From NCBI GenBank assembly GCA_029624675.1, contig JARSSP010000041.1, positions 186,001 through 250,000 on the forward strand: a stretch of 64,000 nucleotides of DNA. The letters run 5' to 3'. Both the position numbers and the translations under genes were made by a program. Under the pieces are notes generated by a model, which had not been told where the DNA came from, did not search any database, and saw nothing but the letters and a program-made list of their open reading frames with translations. Source of the DNA: Candidatus Contendibacter sp. GTDB taxonomy: Bacteria > Pseudomonadota > Gammaproteobacteria > Competibacterales > Competibacteraceae. Positions 44,090-52,875 of the stretch are shown here, piece by piece (within the stretch, counting starts at the first letter, position 1; the number at the start of each line of letters is the position of its first letter).

Positions 44090-45622
44090 TTAACCGCGTG
44101 CCCACTCGAAGCCGACAAGGTTGCGTTGCTCGCGGCTGAACTCCATCCCGATCAACGTCACGGGCAGTCCGGCGAACTTCTCCGCGTAGCCGCGCGCCCG
44201 TAGTTGTTCCAGCGCCCCGCCGGCTTCACTGGATTCCACCACCTTGAATTCCAATAGATACACCCGCTCGGCGAAGCGGATCGACAGGTCGATGCGGCCA
44301 CGGTTGGTCGCATCCTCTGGCGTGACCGCCAGACCCAGCGCGGCGAAGTAGCAGTACACCACCGAGGCCCAGTAGCCTTCGTAATCGGCGATGGCGTTGC
44401 GCCGATGCCAGTCGTGAGGGATGGAGGCGAAAAAGGCATGGAATGCCCGGTACAGCCCATCCGGCTCGTCAGCCTCCAGGGCGGCGTAAATCCGGTCCTC
44501 GGTGCGCAGCCGATCCTGCATGTTGGGGACGTAAGCATTCAGGATCGCCGCCGGCAGGCTGGCGCGTACTTCAAAGTTGGGGTAACGCAGCCGGTAGCGG
44601 TAGAGACCACTGCGCTGGTAGCGCTCCCGGAGGGTCAGATAACCGGTCTGAAACAACAACGCCTCGGGTTCGATACGATCCACGTCGAAGGTACCGAGCA
44701 GTTCCTCGCCCACCTCCAGGTTTTCCAGGTCGGGAATGTTATAGCAGCGGGTTTGCAGCAGCTTGATCAGGAAGGTGGGGGTACCGGTCTCAAACCACCA
44801 GGGACGAAGCTCGCGGCTATCCAGGTACAGCAGTACGTCGAAAGGGTTATAGACTGGCTCGCCGAGAAAGTTGTAGCCGTTGTACCACTGCTTCACCTCG
44901 GCCAAGTCCACGCCGGCTAGATGATCGGCGAAGGCGCTTTCCAACTCGCCTTGGGTGTAACCACACAGCGTGGCGAAACGTCCGTCCAGGGTAATATCTT
45001 TGAGATTATTCAGCCCTGAGAACAGCGACACCTTGGAAAATTTGCTGACGCCGGTCAGCAAGACGAAGCGCAGGTGGGCGTCCTGGCTTTTCAGCACCGA
45101 GTACAGATTGCGCAAGCCTTCGCGCAGCGCCAGCGCCACCTCCGGTCGGTCCAGATGATCCAGAATCGGCTTGTCGTATTCATCCACCAGCACCACCGCC
45201 CGTTCGCCGGTGCGGGCGTGCAGGGCATGGATGAGCTCGTGCAAGCGCAGGTGGATGGGTTCCTGGGTCAGGGTCACGCTATAAGCCTGGGCGCATTCGG
45301 CCAGTTGCAGGGCCACGGTGGCGTCGAGCAGGCCGGTCGTGCTCAGGATGCCCTCGCCGAAGTCCAGACGCAGCACGGGGTGGCGCCGCTCCCAATCCCA
45401 GTGGGTTTCCAGGTACAGCCCGGTGAACAGATCCCGGTGTCCGGCAAAAGCATCCGCCAGGGTGGTGACCAGCAGACTCTTGCCGAAACGACGCGGGCGG
45501 GCGAGAAAATAGAACTGCCCTTCCCGCGCCAACCGCTCGATCAGCGGCGTCTTATCGGCGTAGCAATAACCGCCTTCCCGAAGCTTGCGGAAGGTCTGAA
45601 TGCCAATTGGCAGTTTGGTCAT
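44090..45622 (-). CDS. AAA-ATPase-like/PD-(D/E)XK nuclease-superfamily protein
   Basis: 510-residue protein. It begins LPIGIQTFRKLREGGYCYAD followed by KTPLIERL and FLARPRRFGKSLLVTTLADA, the Walker-A-like signature of the AAA-ATPase_like family usually fused to a DUF1703-type nuclease domain. VVLVDEYDKPILDHL is the Walker B region. The C-terminal part has GRIDLSIRFAERVYLLEFKV, fitting the Asp...Glu-x-Lys core of PD-(D/E)XK enzymes. This family is abundant and often multicopy; its function is unknown. It is read toward livM and separated from it by the inverted-repeat element. Confidence 0.85.
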   Translation of the reverse strand: MTKLPIGIQTFRKLREGGYCYADKTPLIERLAREGQFYFLARPRRFGKSLLVTTLADAFAGHRDLFTGLYLETHWDWERRHPVLRLDFGEGILSTTGLLDATVALQLAECAQAYSVTLTQEPIHLRLHELIHALHARTGERAVVLVDEYDKPILDHLDRPEVALALREGLRNLYSVLKSQDAHLRFVLLTGVSKFSKVSLFSGLNNLKDITLDGRFATLCGYTQGELESAFADHLAGVDLAEVKQWYNGYNFLGEPVYNPFDVLLYLDSRELRPWWFETGTPTFLIKLLQTRCYNIPDLENLEVGEELLGTFDVDRIEPEALLFQTGYLTLRERYQRSGLYRYRLRYPNFEVRASLPAAILNAYVPNMQDRLRTEDRIYAALEADEPDGLYRAFHAFFASIPHDWHRRNAIADYEGYWASVVYCYFAALGLAVTPEDATNRGRIDLSIRFAERVYLLEFKVVESSEAGGALEQLRARGYAEKFAGLPVTLIGMEFSREQRNLVGFEWARG

Positions 45623-45862
45623 GATATTTCTGCCTCAAAAACGAAAAATCCGTATTAAAATACAGTTTCTATTGAGCCTGTTCGGCTTCCTAGCGGAAGC
45701 CGCCAATCCTCCGGGCAGTGATGGAGGCACCGCCCTCACGGTGGGCTCTGTGCACGCCGTAGCGCTCAAGGGCGGTGTACGCTGTTTAGCTTTTGCGCGG
45801 CATGCGGTGCCAAAGCCCAGCCTCTTTTTGCGTTCAAGCCAAATTTGCCGAGAAGGTTTCAT

Positions 45863-47635
45863 ATGTCAAGTCTTCTGTCTTCCAAACTATACATCCGGTT
45901 GGTATTAGGTGCTTTATTGGCTCTATTATCGGATATTTCCCAAGCAATAGGTAATCTCACCCCATATAAGATGTCCGGTTGGTCGGACAAAGTTGTGATC
46001 AGTAACACATCAGGAGGGACGACGGATAGTAGTCCTTTGTATACAAACGATGTCCTTTCCATATCTTGGGCTGTGATCAATAACGGTGATACTAAAGTCG
46101 TTGGTCCATTTTTTATAGATTTATATGTTGATGGAGTTAAAATAAAAAGTTCTTCCATTGATTCTTTAGATCCTGGATGGTATTTCTGGTGGAAAGGCCA
46201 TGCTGAAATTGTTTTACCAGAACCTGGTGAACATACATTACGTCTTGTCGCAGATAGTACAAAATTGGTATCTGAAGCTAATGAAAACGACAATATTTAT
46301 GATAAAAAAATCAATGTATTGACTCGAAACTCCACAACTAGTCGCTTGATTTGGAATGGTAACGGTCATTCCTACCAGCGGATTGAAATTCCGTTAAATT
46401 GGCCGGAAGCAAAAAGCTACTGCGAATCACAAGGTGGCTACCTAGTGACCATTACATCAAAGGAAGAAAATGAATTCATTTTTTCACGGTTAGGTAGCTC
46501 CTCCTATGCGCTGTGGATTGGTGGAACGGACGCTGGCCAAGAAGGGACTTGGGCTTGGGTTAATAATGAACCTTGGAGTTATTCAAACTGGGATACGGGA
46601 GAACCTAATAATGCAGAGGGTAATGAAGATTCTTTACAAATGGTCGGAACTGGAAAATGGAATGATAATAATTCAGATGGAAAAATCTGGTTTTCATGTG
46701 AATGGGATTCAACCTCGACACCGCCGTCCAGCTCTCGCGCGACCAACCTCAGCATCAGTCAAATGAGTCCCGGCCGCTACCGGTTGCTCGGCACCCTGAT
46801 GGACGCCAATGGTCAGCCCGCGTGCGGTCTCGCGCTGGCCAGTGGCCGGTGCGTGTTCAGTTGTGGGCCGGGGTCGCTGCGCTGCGAGGGCGGCGTGGAC
46901 AGTCTGCCCCTCGGCCAATTCGATCTGACCGACCTGCCGACCGAGGCGGATGGTACCCTCACCCTGCAAACCTTCGTCTTTGGCAGCCCGCCCGGTCGCC
47001 AGGTGGTTCGTTCGGACGGCACGGCTCAACTGGTCGGCGGCGCCACCAGCCGCGCCAGTTCCCAAGCGCTCAACCCCCGCGTCAGCGAAGTCAGTCCCGG
47101 CCGCTACCGACTGACCGGCACCCTGGTGGACGCCAACGGTCAGCCGGCGTGTGGCCTGGCCTTGGCCAGCGGTCGCTGCGTGTTCAGTTGCGGGCCGGGG
47201 TCGTTGCGCTGCGAGGGCGGCGCCAGCACTCTGCCCCTGGGCCAATTCGAGCTGACCGACCTGCCGACCGAGGCGGATGGCACCCTCACCCTGCAAACCT
47301 TCGTGTTCGGCAGCCTGCCCGGCCGCCAAAGCCAGGCGGCCACCGGCGGCGGCGGGGGGTGTAGCTACACCATCGATCCCACCAGCCGAGCGTTCGAGTA
47401 CCTCGGTGGATCGGGCGCGGTGACCGTGTCCGCCCCGGCCGGTTGCGCCTGGACCGCTCAAAACCATGACGACTGGATCGCCATCACCTCGGGAACGAGC
47501 GGGACCGGCCCCGGCACGACGACCTACACGGTATCGACCAATGCCTCCAGCGCCAAGCGCACCGGGACCTTGACCATTGCCGGCAAAACCCACACCGTGT
47601 CCCAAAATCCCAAGGGTCCTGACCCCATTGACTGA
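45863..47635 (+). CDS. Secreted CARDB / C-type lectin / BACON-domain protein (copy A)
   Basis: Predicted exported protein of 590 residues starting at ATG 45863 with AGAAGGT upstream. Order: signal peptide (RLVLGALLALLSDISQA); a CARDB-like beta domain (about 25-150); a C-type lectin domain (WPEAKSYCESQGGYLVTITS, WIGGTDAGQEGTWAWV, DTGEPNNAEG, KWNDNN) with the EPN calcium/mannose-type motif; two ~110-residue repeats each containing GRYRL...GTL.DANGQPACGLALASG; and a C-terminal BACON-like domain (CAWTAQNHDDWIAITSG). The first half is AT-rich and the second half GC-rich. From 46811 to 47575 the DNA appears identical to copy B, although the lectin parts differ. Probably binds glycans outside the cell. 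Confidence 0.85.
   Translation: MSSLLSSKLYIRLVLGALLALLSDISQAIGNLTPYKMSGWSDKVVISNTSGGTTDSSPLYTNDVLSISWAVINNGDTKVVGPFFIDLYVDGVKIKSSSIDSLDPGWYFWWKGHAEIVLPEPGEHTLRLVADSTKLVSEANENDNIYDKKINVLTRNSTTSRLIWNGNGHSYQRIEIPLNWPEAKSYCESQGGYLVTITSKEENEFIFSRLGSSSYALWIGGTDAGQEGTWAWVNNEPWSYSNWDTGEPNNAEGNEDSLQMVGTGKWNDNNSDGKIWFSCEWDSTSTPPSSSRATNLSISQMSPGRYRLLGTLMDANGQPACGLALASGRCVFSCGPGSLRCEGGVDSLPLGQFDLTDLPTEADGTLTLQTFVFGSPPGRQVVRSDGTAQLVGGATSRASSQALNPRVSEVSPGRYRLTGTLVDANGQPACGLALASGRCVFSCGPGSLRCEGGASTLPLGQFELTDLPTEADGTLTLQTFVFGSLPGRQSQAATGGGGGCSYTIDPTSRAFEYLGGSGAVTVSAPAGCAWTAQNHDDWIAITSGTSGTGPGTTTYTVSTNASSAKRTGTLTIAGKTHTVSQNPKGPDPID
46811..47575 (+). repeat. Long direct repeat, copy A (partner at 49863-50627)
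   Basis: About 765 bases covering the two internal repeats and most of the BACON domain appear identical to the partner 3052 bases downstream: translations agree in the coding frame and in overlapping shadow frames. Identity stops abruptly at TTGACCATTGCC here versus TTGACCGTCGCC in the partner. Internally it holds two ~300-base tandem units. Confidence 0.85.
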
Positions 47636-47655
47636 CCGTTCTGAAGGGCTACGCG

Positions 47656-48321
47656 ATGTCCACTGTACAACCCACGTTCGACGATATTTGGCGATTGTTC
47701 CAGGAAACCCGGTTGCAGTTCCAGGAAACCCGGTTGCAATTTCAGGAAACCCGGTTGCAATTTCAGGAAACCGAACGGTTCCTCAAAGAGCAGGCTCAGG
47801 AAACCGACCGTCGATTTCAGGAGACCGACCGCCGGTTTCAGGAGACCGACCGCCGATCTCAGGAGACTGACCGCAAAATCAAGGAAGTGACCATGAATAT
47901 CGGGCGACTGGGTAACAAGCTGGGGGATTTTGTGGAGGAGATGGTGCGTCCGGCGGCGGTGCGGCTTTTTCAGGAGCGAGGCATTGCCGTTCACGAGGTC
48001 CATCGCCAAGTCGTCGCTAACCGGCGGGGAGCCGCCATTGAAGTGGATTTGCTGGTGGTGAACGACGAGGATGTCGTGGCCATTGAATGCAAAAGCACCT
48101 TGAGCGTGGATGACGTGAACGAGCACCTCGCGCGACTGGGCAAAGTGAAGGAACTGCTCCCCAGTTATGCGAACAAGCGGGTTCTGGGCGCGGTTAGCGG
48201 TATGGTGATCCCCGATCATGTCGCCGCGTATGCCTACCGACAAGGTTTGTTTGTCCTGGCACAGTCCGGCGACAGCGTGGTGATTCTCAACGACGTCCAC
48301 TTTCAACCCAAGGCGTGGTGA
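47656..48321 (+). CDS. Coiled-coil PD-(D/E)XK-like protein (DUF3782-like)
   Basis: 221-residue protein. After STVQPTFDDIWRLFQETRLQ comes a heptad-repeat coiled coil to about residue 75. The rest reads IGRLGNKLGDFVEEMVRPAA, IEVDLLVVNDEDVVAIECKS, with Asp and Glu-x-Lys of a nuclease-like core, then a helical end. Similar proteins are common and multicopy in bacteria with large genomes; function is unknown. It begins 20 bases after lectin copy A. A truncated second copy lies at 49159. Confidence 0.75.
   Translation: MSTVQPTFDDIWRLFQETRLQFQETRLQFQETRLQFQETERFLKEQAQETDRRFQETDRRFQETDRRSQETDRKIKEVTMNIGRLGNKLGDFVEEMVRPAAVRLFQERGIAVHEVHRQVVANRRGAAIEVDLLVVNDEDVVAIECKSTLSVDDVNEHLARLGKVKELLPSYANKRVLGAVSGMVIPDHVAAYAYRQGLFVLAQSGDSVVILNDVHFQPKAW
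47698..47880 (+). repeat. In-frame 21-bp tandem repeats encoding heptads
   Basis: Units of the type TTTCAGGAAACCCGGTTGCA (7 codons, FQETRLQ) occur about three times in near-perfect copies, then after a short break TTTCAGGAGACCGACCGCCG (FQETDRR) about three times. Because each unit is 21 bases, slippage would lengthen or shorten the coiled coil without breaking the frame. Confidence 0.85.
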
Positions 48322-48484
48322 CGCACTCCTACGTGAGCTGTGGAATTTTCCTTACGACGGTTGCATGATAAGGCACTGAGGCACTGAGGGGTGGTTCAGC
48401 GGGCGATGGGCTCGCGTGGACTCAATCGATGATTCTCTCCCTTCACGAACGCAGGGTTTCGCGCGCAATTTGGATGATTGAAAC

Positions 48485-49090
48485 ATGCCATACAGCAGCT
48501 TTACTCTGAAAAGAGCCAAAAGTGAACTTAATATTCATATTGTCGAGACTCAGGGTTTCTTTGAAAAGATTGCAGCGGTTGAAATCAGTGAAATACTGAC
48601 AATCCTCTTAAAGGAGCAGGTTTCGTTGGCCGTTTCGATGAATACGGAAAAGGCGAGATCAGAGTTGATTATCTCCAATATTATGGTCGAAATCCGCAGA
48701 AGATTTAACAGCCAGGTCAGTATATTTTCAGGTATTGAATTCAATGTAGATAAAGACAGGGACTTAAATGGTTTTTGCGATTTTATGATCAGCAAATCCT
48801 CAGAGCAGTTGATATTAAACGCACCGGTAGTAGCGTTGGTGGAAGCGAAGAATGAGAATATTATCGGAGGTTTGGGTCAATGTATCGCGGAAATGGTGGC
48901 GGCGAATCTATTCAACATACAGGAAAAGAATCCCCTGGAAAAGATTTATGGTGTAGTCACTTCAGGCACTGCTTGGCAATTTCTGCGGCTGGCCGGAAAT
49001 ACGGTGGAAATTGACTTAAAGGAATACTTTATTGATCAGCCCGGCAAAATTGTCGGCATCCTTTCCGCCATGGTGGAACAGAGCGCTTGA
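48485..49090 (+). CDS. Uncharacterised protein with PD-(D/E)XK-like core
   Basis: 201-residue protein of lower GC than its surroundings. LNGFCDFMISKSSEQLILNA followed by PVVALVEAKNENIIGGLGQC gives the Asp...Glu-x-Lys spacing of PD-(D/E)XK nucleases. No signal peptide or membrane segment. ATG 48485 has no strong ribosome site. The 163 bases before it hold only a short direct repeat (AGGCACTG twice). Similar proteins of unknown function occur in cyanobacteria and other large-genome bacteria, from memory. Composition points to horizontal acquisition. Confidence 0.6.
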   Translation: MPYSSFTLKRAKSELNIHIVETQGFFEKIAAVEISEILTILLKEQVSLAVSMNTEKARSELIISNIMVEIRRRFNSQVSIFSGIEFNVDKDRDLNGFCDFMISKSSEQLILNAPVVALVEAKNENIIGGLGQCIAEMVAANLFNIQEKNPLEKIYGVVTSGTAWQFLRLAGNTVEIDLKEYFIDQPGKIVGILSAMVEQSA

Positions 49091-49158
49091 AGGATAGCCA
49101 ATAAATATTCAAAAGCCATCCGGCTGAAAACCCACTCTCAACGACTAGGCGCACAACC

Positions 49159-49287
49159 ATGGCCACAACACAACCCACGCTTGACGATGTTTGGCAATTA
49201 TTCCGGGAAACTGGTCAGCGATTCCGGGAGACCGAGATTTCAGCCCAGGGTGTGGTAGGCCGTGCTACGCTAGCTACAAGCCTTTAG
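49159..49287 (+). pseudogene. Truncated second copy of the DUF3782-like gene
   Basis: Encodes only 42 residues starting MATTQPTLDDVWQLFRET, clearly parallel to the start of the gene at 47656, then GQRFRETEISAQG and an unrelated tail before a TAG. The nuclease-like part is gone. It lies just upstream of lectin copy B and so is probably a relic of the duplication that made the two lectin genes. Confidence 0.75.
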
Positions 49288-49325
49288 TTAAAGTGAAAAT
49301 AACTTGTTCCTAATCGGGTATACCC

Positions 49326-50687
49326 ATGCTCTGTTCTCGCGTGTGTGTTTCGCTCGTCCCCTTTCTGTTCGGGACAACCCTATTGCTTTTACCTGCCGAA
49401 GCATCTGAGCGATTGGTTTGGCAGAACAATGGTCATTCTTATCAAAGAGTTGAGGGCATGCTGACTTGGCCGGAAGCCAAAGCTTACTGTGAATCGCAAG
49501 GTGGTCACCTAGCGACCATTACATCTAAGGAAGAAAACGAATTTATCTTCTCACAGTTTGGGGGGACTGATATTCAATTATGGCTTGGTGGAACCGACGA
49601 AGGCCATGAAGGGGTATGGACTTGGGTAACTGGAGAGCCTTGGAGCTATTCAAATTGGAATTCAGGAGAGCCAAATAATTATCAAGGCTTTAATGAAACC
49701 TATTTGGATATGGAACCCGATGGAACGTGGAATGATAACTCAGATCATCAATTCTGGTTTGTATGCGAAATAGATAATTCCAGCTCTCGCGCGACCAATA
49801 TCACCATCAGCACTGTGAGTTCCGGCCGCTACCGGCTACTCGGCACGCTGGTGGATGCCAACGGTCAGCCCGCGTGCGGTCTCGCGCTGGCCAGTGGCCG
49901 GTGCGTGTTCAGTTGTGGGCCGGGGTCGCTGCGCTGCGAGGGCGGCGTGGACAGTCTGCCCCTCGGCCAATTCGATCTGACCGACCTGCCGACCGAGGCG
50001 GATGGTACCCTCACCCTGCAAACCTTCGTCTTTGGCAGCCCGCCCGGTCGCCAGGTGGTTCGTTCGGACGGCACGGCTCAACTGGTCGGCGGCGCCACCA
50101 GCCGCGCCAGTTCCCAAGCGCTCAACCCCCGCGTCAGCGAAGTCAGTCCCGGCCGCTACCGACTGACCGGCACCCTGGTGGACGCCAACGGTCAGCCGGC
50201 GTGTGGCCTGGCCTTGGCCAGCGGTCGCTGCGTGTTCAGTTGCGGGCCGGGGTCGTTGCGCTGCGAGGGCGGCGCCAGCACTCTGCCCCTGGGCCAATTC
50301 GAGCTGACCGACCTGCCGACCGAGGCGGATGGCACCCTCACCCTGCAAACCTTCGTGTTCGGCAGCCTGCCCGGCCGCCAAAGCCAGGCGGCCACCGGCG
50401 GCGGCGGGGGGTGTAGCTACACCATCGATCCCACCAGCCGAGCGTTCGAGTACCTCGGTGGATCGGGCGCGGTGACCGTGTCCGCCCCGGCCGGTTGCGC
50501 CTGGACCGCTCAAAACCATGACGACTGGATCGCCATCACCTCGGGAACGAGCGGGACCGGCCCCGGCACGACGACCTACACGGTATCGACCAATGCCTCC
50601 AGCGCCAAGCGCACCGGGACCTTGACCGTCGCCGGGCAAACCCACACCGTGTCCCAAAATCCCAAGGGTCCTGACCCCATTGACTGA
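49326..50687 (+). CDS. Secreted C-type lectin / BACON-domain protein (copy B)
   Basis: 453-residue exported protein. Signal peptide SLVPFLFGTTLLLLPAEA, then directly a C-type lectin domain (TWPEAKAYCESQGGHLATIT, LWLGGTDEGHEGVWTWV, SGEPNNYQGF, GTWNDNS) with EPN and WND calcium-site motifs. It lacks the CARDB domain of copy A. The two DANGQPACGLALASG repeats and BACON domain follow; their DNA from 49863 on appears identical to copy A. The lectin halves are related but clearly diverged. It is followed by a membrane kinase gene on the same strand. Confidence 0.85.
   Translation: MLCSRVCVSLVPFLFGTTLLLLPAEASERLVWQNNGHSYQRVEGMLTWPEAKAYCESQGGHLATITSKEENEFIFSQFGGTDIQLWLGGTDEGHEGVWTWVTGEPWSYSNWNSGEPNNYQGFNETYLDMEPDGTWNDNSDHQFWFVCEIDNSSSRATNITISTVSSGRYRLLGTLVDANGQPACGLALASGRCVFSCGPGSLRCEGGVDSLPLGQFDLTDLPTEADGTLTLQTFVFGSPPGRQVVRSDGTAQLVGGATSRASSQALNPRVSEVSPGRYRLTGTLVDANGQPACGLALASGRCVFSCGPGSLRCEGGASTLPLGQFELTDLPTEADGTLTLQTFVFGSLPGRQSQAATGGGGGCSYTIDPTSRAFEYLGGSGAVTVSAPAGCAWTAQNHDDWIAITSGTSGTGPGTTTYTVSTNASSAKRTGTLTVAGQTHTVSQNPKGPDPID
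49863..50627 (+). repeat. Long direct repeat, copy B (partner at 46811-47575)
   Basis: See the partner. The 5' edge of identity falls at GGTCAGCCCGCG within the first internal repeat; upstream of it the two genes differ at many positions, downstream none was seen for about 765 bases. Confidence 0.85.
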
Positions 50688-50741
50688 CCGCTTGGTGTTC
50701 ATCAACCAGTCCCTTCTCTTCCCCGCTCGGGCGCGGGAGGG

Positions 50742-52841
50742 ATGGGGACGAGGAGCCGGACCTTGAGTTTCAAAGGCTCACACTCCAACCCCTTCCCTAA
50801 AGGGGGCCAAGGAAACGAAAACCCGCGCCAGGGAACGTCGGTGCAAATCGCGGGCTATCAAATAGACTGCCAGATCGGACGTGGCGGAATGGCCACTGTT
50901 TATCGCGCCATGCAACAGTCCCTTGGCCGTCAGGTGGCGATAAAGATTCTGGCGCAGAGTCCCGAGGAAGACGATGAGTTCGCGCAACGCTTTAAAAAGG
51001 AAGGACGTATTCTCGCCCGGTTACTGCACCCCAACATCATTACGATTCATGACGTTGGGATTTCCGAAAATAATCAGCTCTTTCTGTCCATCGAATATCT
51101 CCCCGGCGGCACGCTTGGCGACCGAATCAAGCAGGGCTTATCCTTTGAATCCGCCATCCAGATCACGAGAGCCATCGCGCAGGCATTGGGGTATGCGCAT
51201 GAGAGAGGCATCATTCATCGGGATGTCAAGCCTTCCAATATCATGTTTCGGCGGGACGGCACTCCGGTATTGACCGACTTTGGAGTTGCGCGAGTCCTTG
51301 AGTCGAAGACTATTCATACTCTATCGGGATTAGCGGTCGGTAGCCCGGGCTACATGAGCCCGGAACAGGCCATGGGCGAAAACGCCACGATTCAATCCGA
51401 TCTATACAGCCTTGGCGTCGTGCTTTATGAAATGCTCACCGGGCGGCGGCTTTACGAAGCTAGCAATCTGATTGCCGTTACGTTAAAGCATCTGCATGAC
51501 CCAATCCCCGATCTTCCTAGGCAGTACGCTCATTTACAGCCAGTCTTGAATAAATTACTTGCAAAGAAAAATACGGATCGTTATAGGAATACCGATGAGT
51601 TCTTGCAAGCGCTTGATGAAGCGATGGGTAATGGCGTAAGGACCGAGCCTAGGGATATCGATATTAGCCATATAAGCATAATGGAGTTCACGACTGGAAA
51701 AATTCAGACACTTATCGGGAATAAACTACGATGGCCAGTTCTCACTCTGATAGCCGGTTTTATAGTTATAGCTATCGCGATAGCTTACCTTTTTGCATCA
51801 CAGCGCCCGATGGATCAGACCGAGTTTCCTGAATCCAGAAGGCAAGGCCAACAGGAAGTCGGAACATTACTGAAGCTGGCCGGGATGCAGCTAAAATCAG
51901 GGATATTAGGAAAAGAATTCGGTGAGGATAACGCGGAAGCCACTTATCGGCATATTCTGATTCTTGATCCAGGTAATGCTGATGCACTGGCTGGCTTGGA
52001 AAATATTGCGAAGGAATACGAGAAAGTAGCCAAACAGCGCCTTGATCAGGGAGCATTGCAGGAAAGCCTCGATCAGATAAAACGAGGCTTGGCGGTCGCC
52101 CCTGAAAATCAAGAGTTTTTGCGCCTGCGCCAGGAGATCGAGGATCGAATTGCTGAAGTAAACGCCCAGAAGGCTCGTGAAGAAGAACAACGCCAACTTC
52201 GAATCCAAGCCGAACAATTTCTTGCGCAGGCACAGACTTACTTTCAGGAGGGTTTGTTGGAGATCGGCCTGTATCACACTCAGCAAGGTCTATTGGCGAT
52301 GCCTGATCATCAAGGCTTGCTGGCACTGCGCGATCAGATACAGACCCGGATAGCCGAGCAACAGCGCCGGCAGGAAGAGACGCGACGGCAAGCGGAGGCA
52401 GTGGAGCGCCAAAAGGCCGAGCAAGCACGCCAACAGAAAGAAGCGATGCAACGACAGGCCGAGATTGCGGAACGTCAAAAGGCCGAGCAAGCACGGCGGA
52501 AGGAGGAAGAGACGCGGCGGCAGGCGGAAGCCAGCCAATATCTGGCGCGAGCGTCGGATGATCGGCGAAATGGCAAATATTCGGCCAGTTTGCAGCAAAT
52601 CGAGCGGGGGCTGGCGCTGGTTCCAAACCATGAGGGTCTGTTACGTCTGCGTGAACAGGTGCGTGCTGAACGATTAGCGGAACAACAACGACAGGATGCG
52701 CGACGCCAAGCCGCCAAGACGGCTCGACCTCAAACCAAACCAGCGGTGGATTCGCCTCAACAGGAAAGCGACACGACGCTCAAGAAACTTCAAGAGATTA
52801 AAAATGCCGTCGATGCGCTTGATAAATCATTGAGCAGATAG
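50742..52841 (+). CDS. Membrane Ser/Thr protein kinase with coiled-coil/TPR-like C-terminus
   Basis: Hanks-type kinase, 699 residues from ATG 50742, or 666 from GTG 50841, which starts at VQIAGYQIDCQIGRG and may be the true start since the first 33 residues look like intergenic sequence. Kinase motifs: GRGGMATVYRA, QVAIKIL (Lys), HRDVKPSNI (catalytic loop), LTDFGVARV (DFG), GSPGYMSPEQA. A single transmembrane segment (LIAGFIVIAIAIAYLFA) about residues 340-356 is followed by repeats of the form LDQGALQESLDQIKRGLAV and long Glu/Arg/Gln-rich coiled coils (RRQEETRRQAEAVERQKAEQ), probably exported. All catalytic residues are present. It is followed 34 bases later by a membrane-anchored partner candidate. 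Confidence 0.9.
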   Translation: MGTRSRTLSFKGSHSNPFPKGGQGNENPRQGTSVQIAGYQIDCQIGRGGMATVYRAMQQSLGRQVAIKILAQSPEEDDEFAQRFKKEGRILARLLHPNIITIHDVGISENNQLFLSIEYLPGGTLGDRIKQGLSFESAIQITRAIAQALGYAHERGIIHRDVKPSNIMFRRDGTPVLTDFGVARVLESKTIHTLSGLAVGSPGYMSPEQAMGENATIQSDLYSLGVVLYEMLTGRRLYEASNLIAVTLKHLHDPIPDLPRQYAHLQPVLNKLLAKKNTDRYRNTDEFLQALDEAMGNGVRTEPRDIDISHISIMEFTTGKIQTLIGNKLRWPVLTLIAGFIVIAIAIAYLFASQRPMDQTEFPESRRQGQQEVGTLLKLAGMQLKSGILGKEFGEDNAEATYRHILILDPGNADALAGLENIAKEYEKVAKQRLDQGALQESLDQIKRGLAVAPENQEFLRLRQEIEDRIAEVNAQKAREEEQRQLRIQAEQFLAQAQTYFQEGLLEIGLYHTQQGLLAMPDHQGLLALRDQIQTRIAEQQRRQEETRRQAEAVERQKAEQARQQKEAMQRQAEIAERQKAEQARRKEEETRRQAEASQYLARASDDRRNGKYSASLQQIERGLALVPNHEGLLRLREQVRAERLAEQQRQDARRQAAKTARPQTKPAVDSPQQESDTTLKKLQEIKNAVDALDKSLSR

Positions 52842-52875
52842 TTGTATTCCAACTTAAGCCTGGAAGGATAAAGTC

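Noticed and set aside
45621-45862. Short open frame with a signal-peptide-like start (FLLSLFGFLAEAA) upstream of lectin copy A
   Set aside because: It overlaps the start of the nuclease-like gene on the other strand, lacks a ribosome site and ends inside the lectin gene in another frame; the 240-base gap more likely holds the divergent promoters.
47698-47880. Tandem repeats considered as a CRISPR array
   Set aside because: Units are contiguous, in frame and encode heptads; there are no spacers and no cas genes.
45863-50687. Diversity-generating retroelement with C-type lectin targets
   Set aside because: C-type lectin folds are classical targets, but there is no reverse transcriptase, no template repeat, and in these genes the shared part is the C-terminal stalk, not a variable lectin tail.
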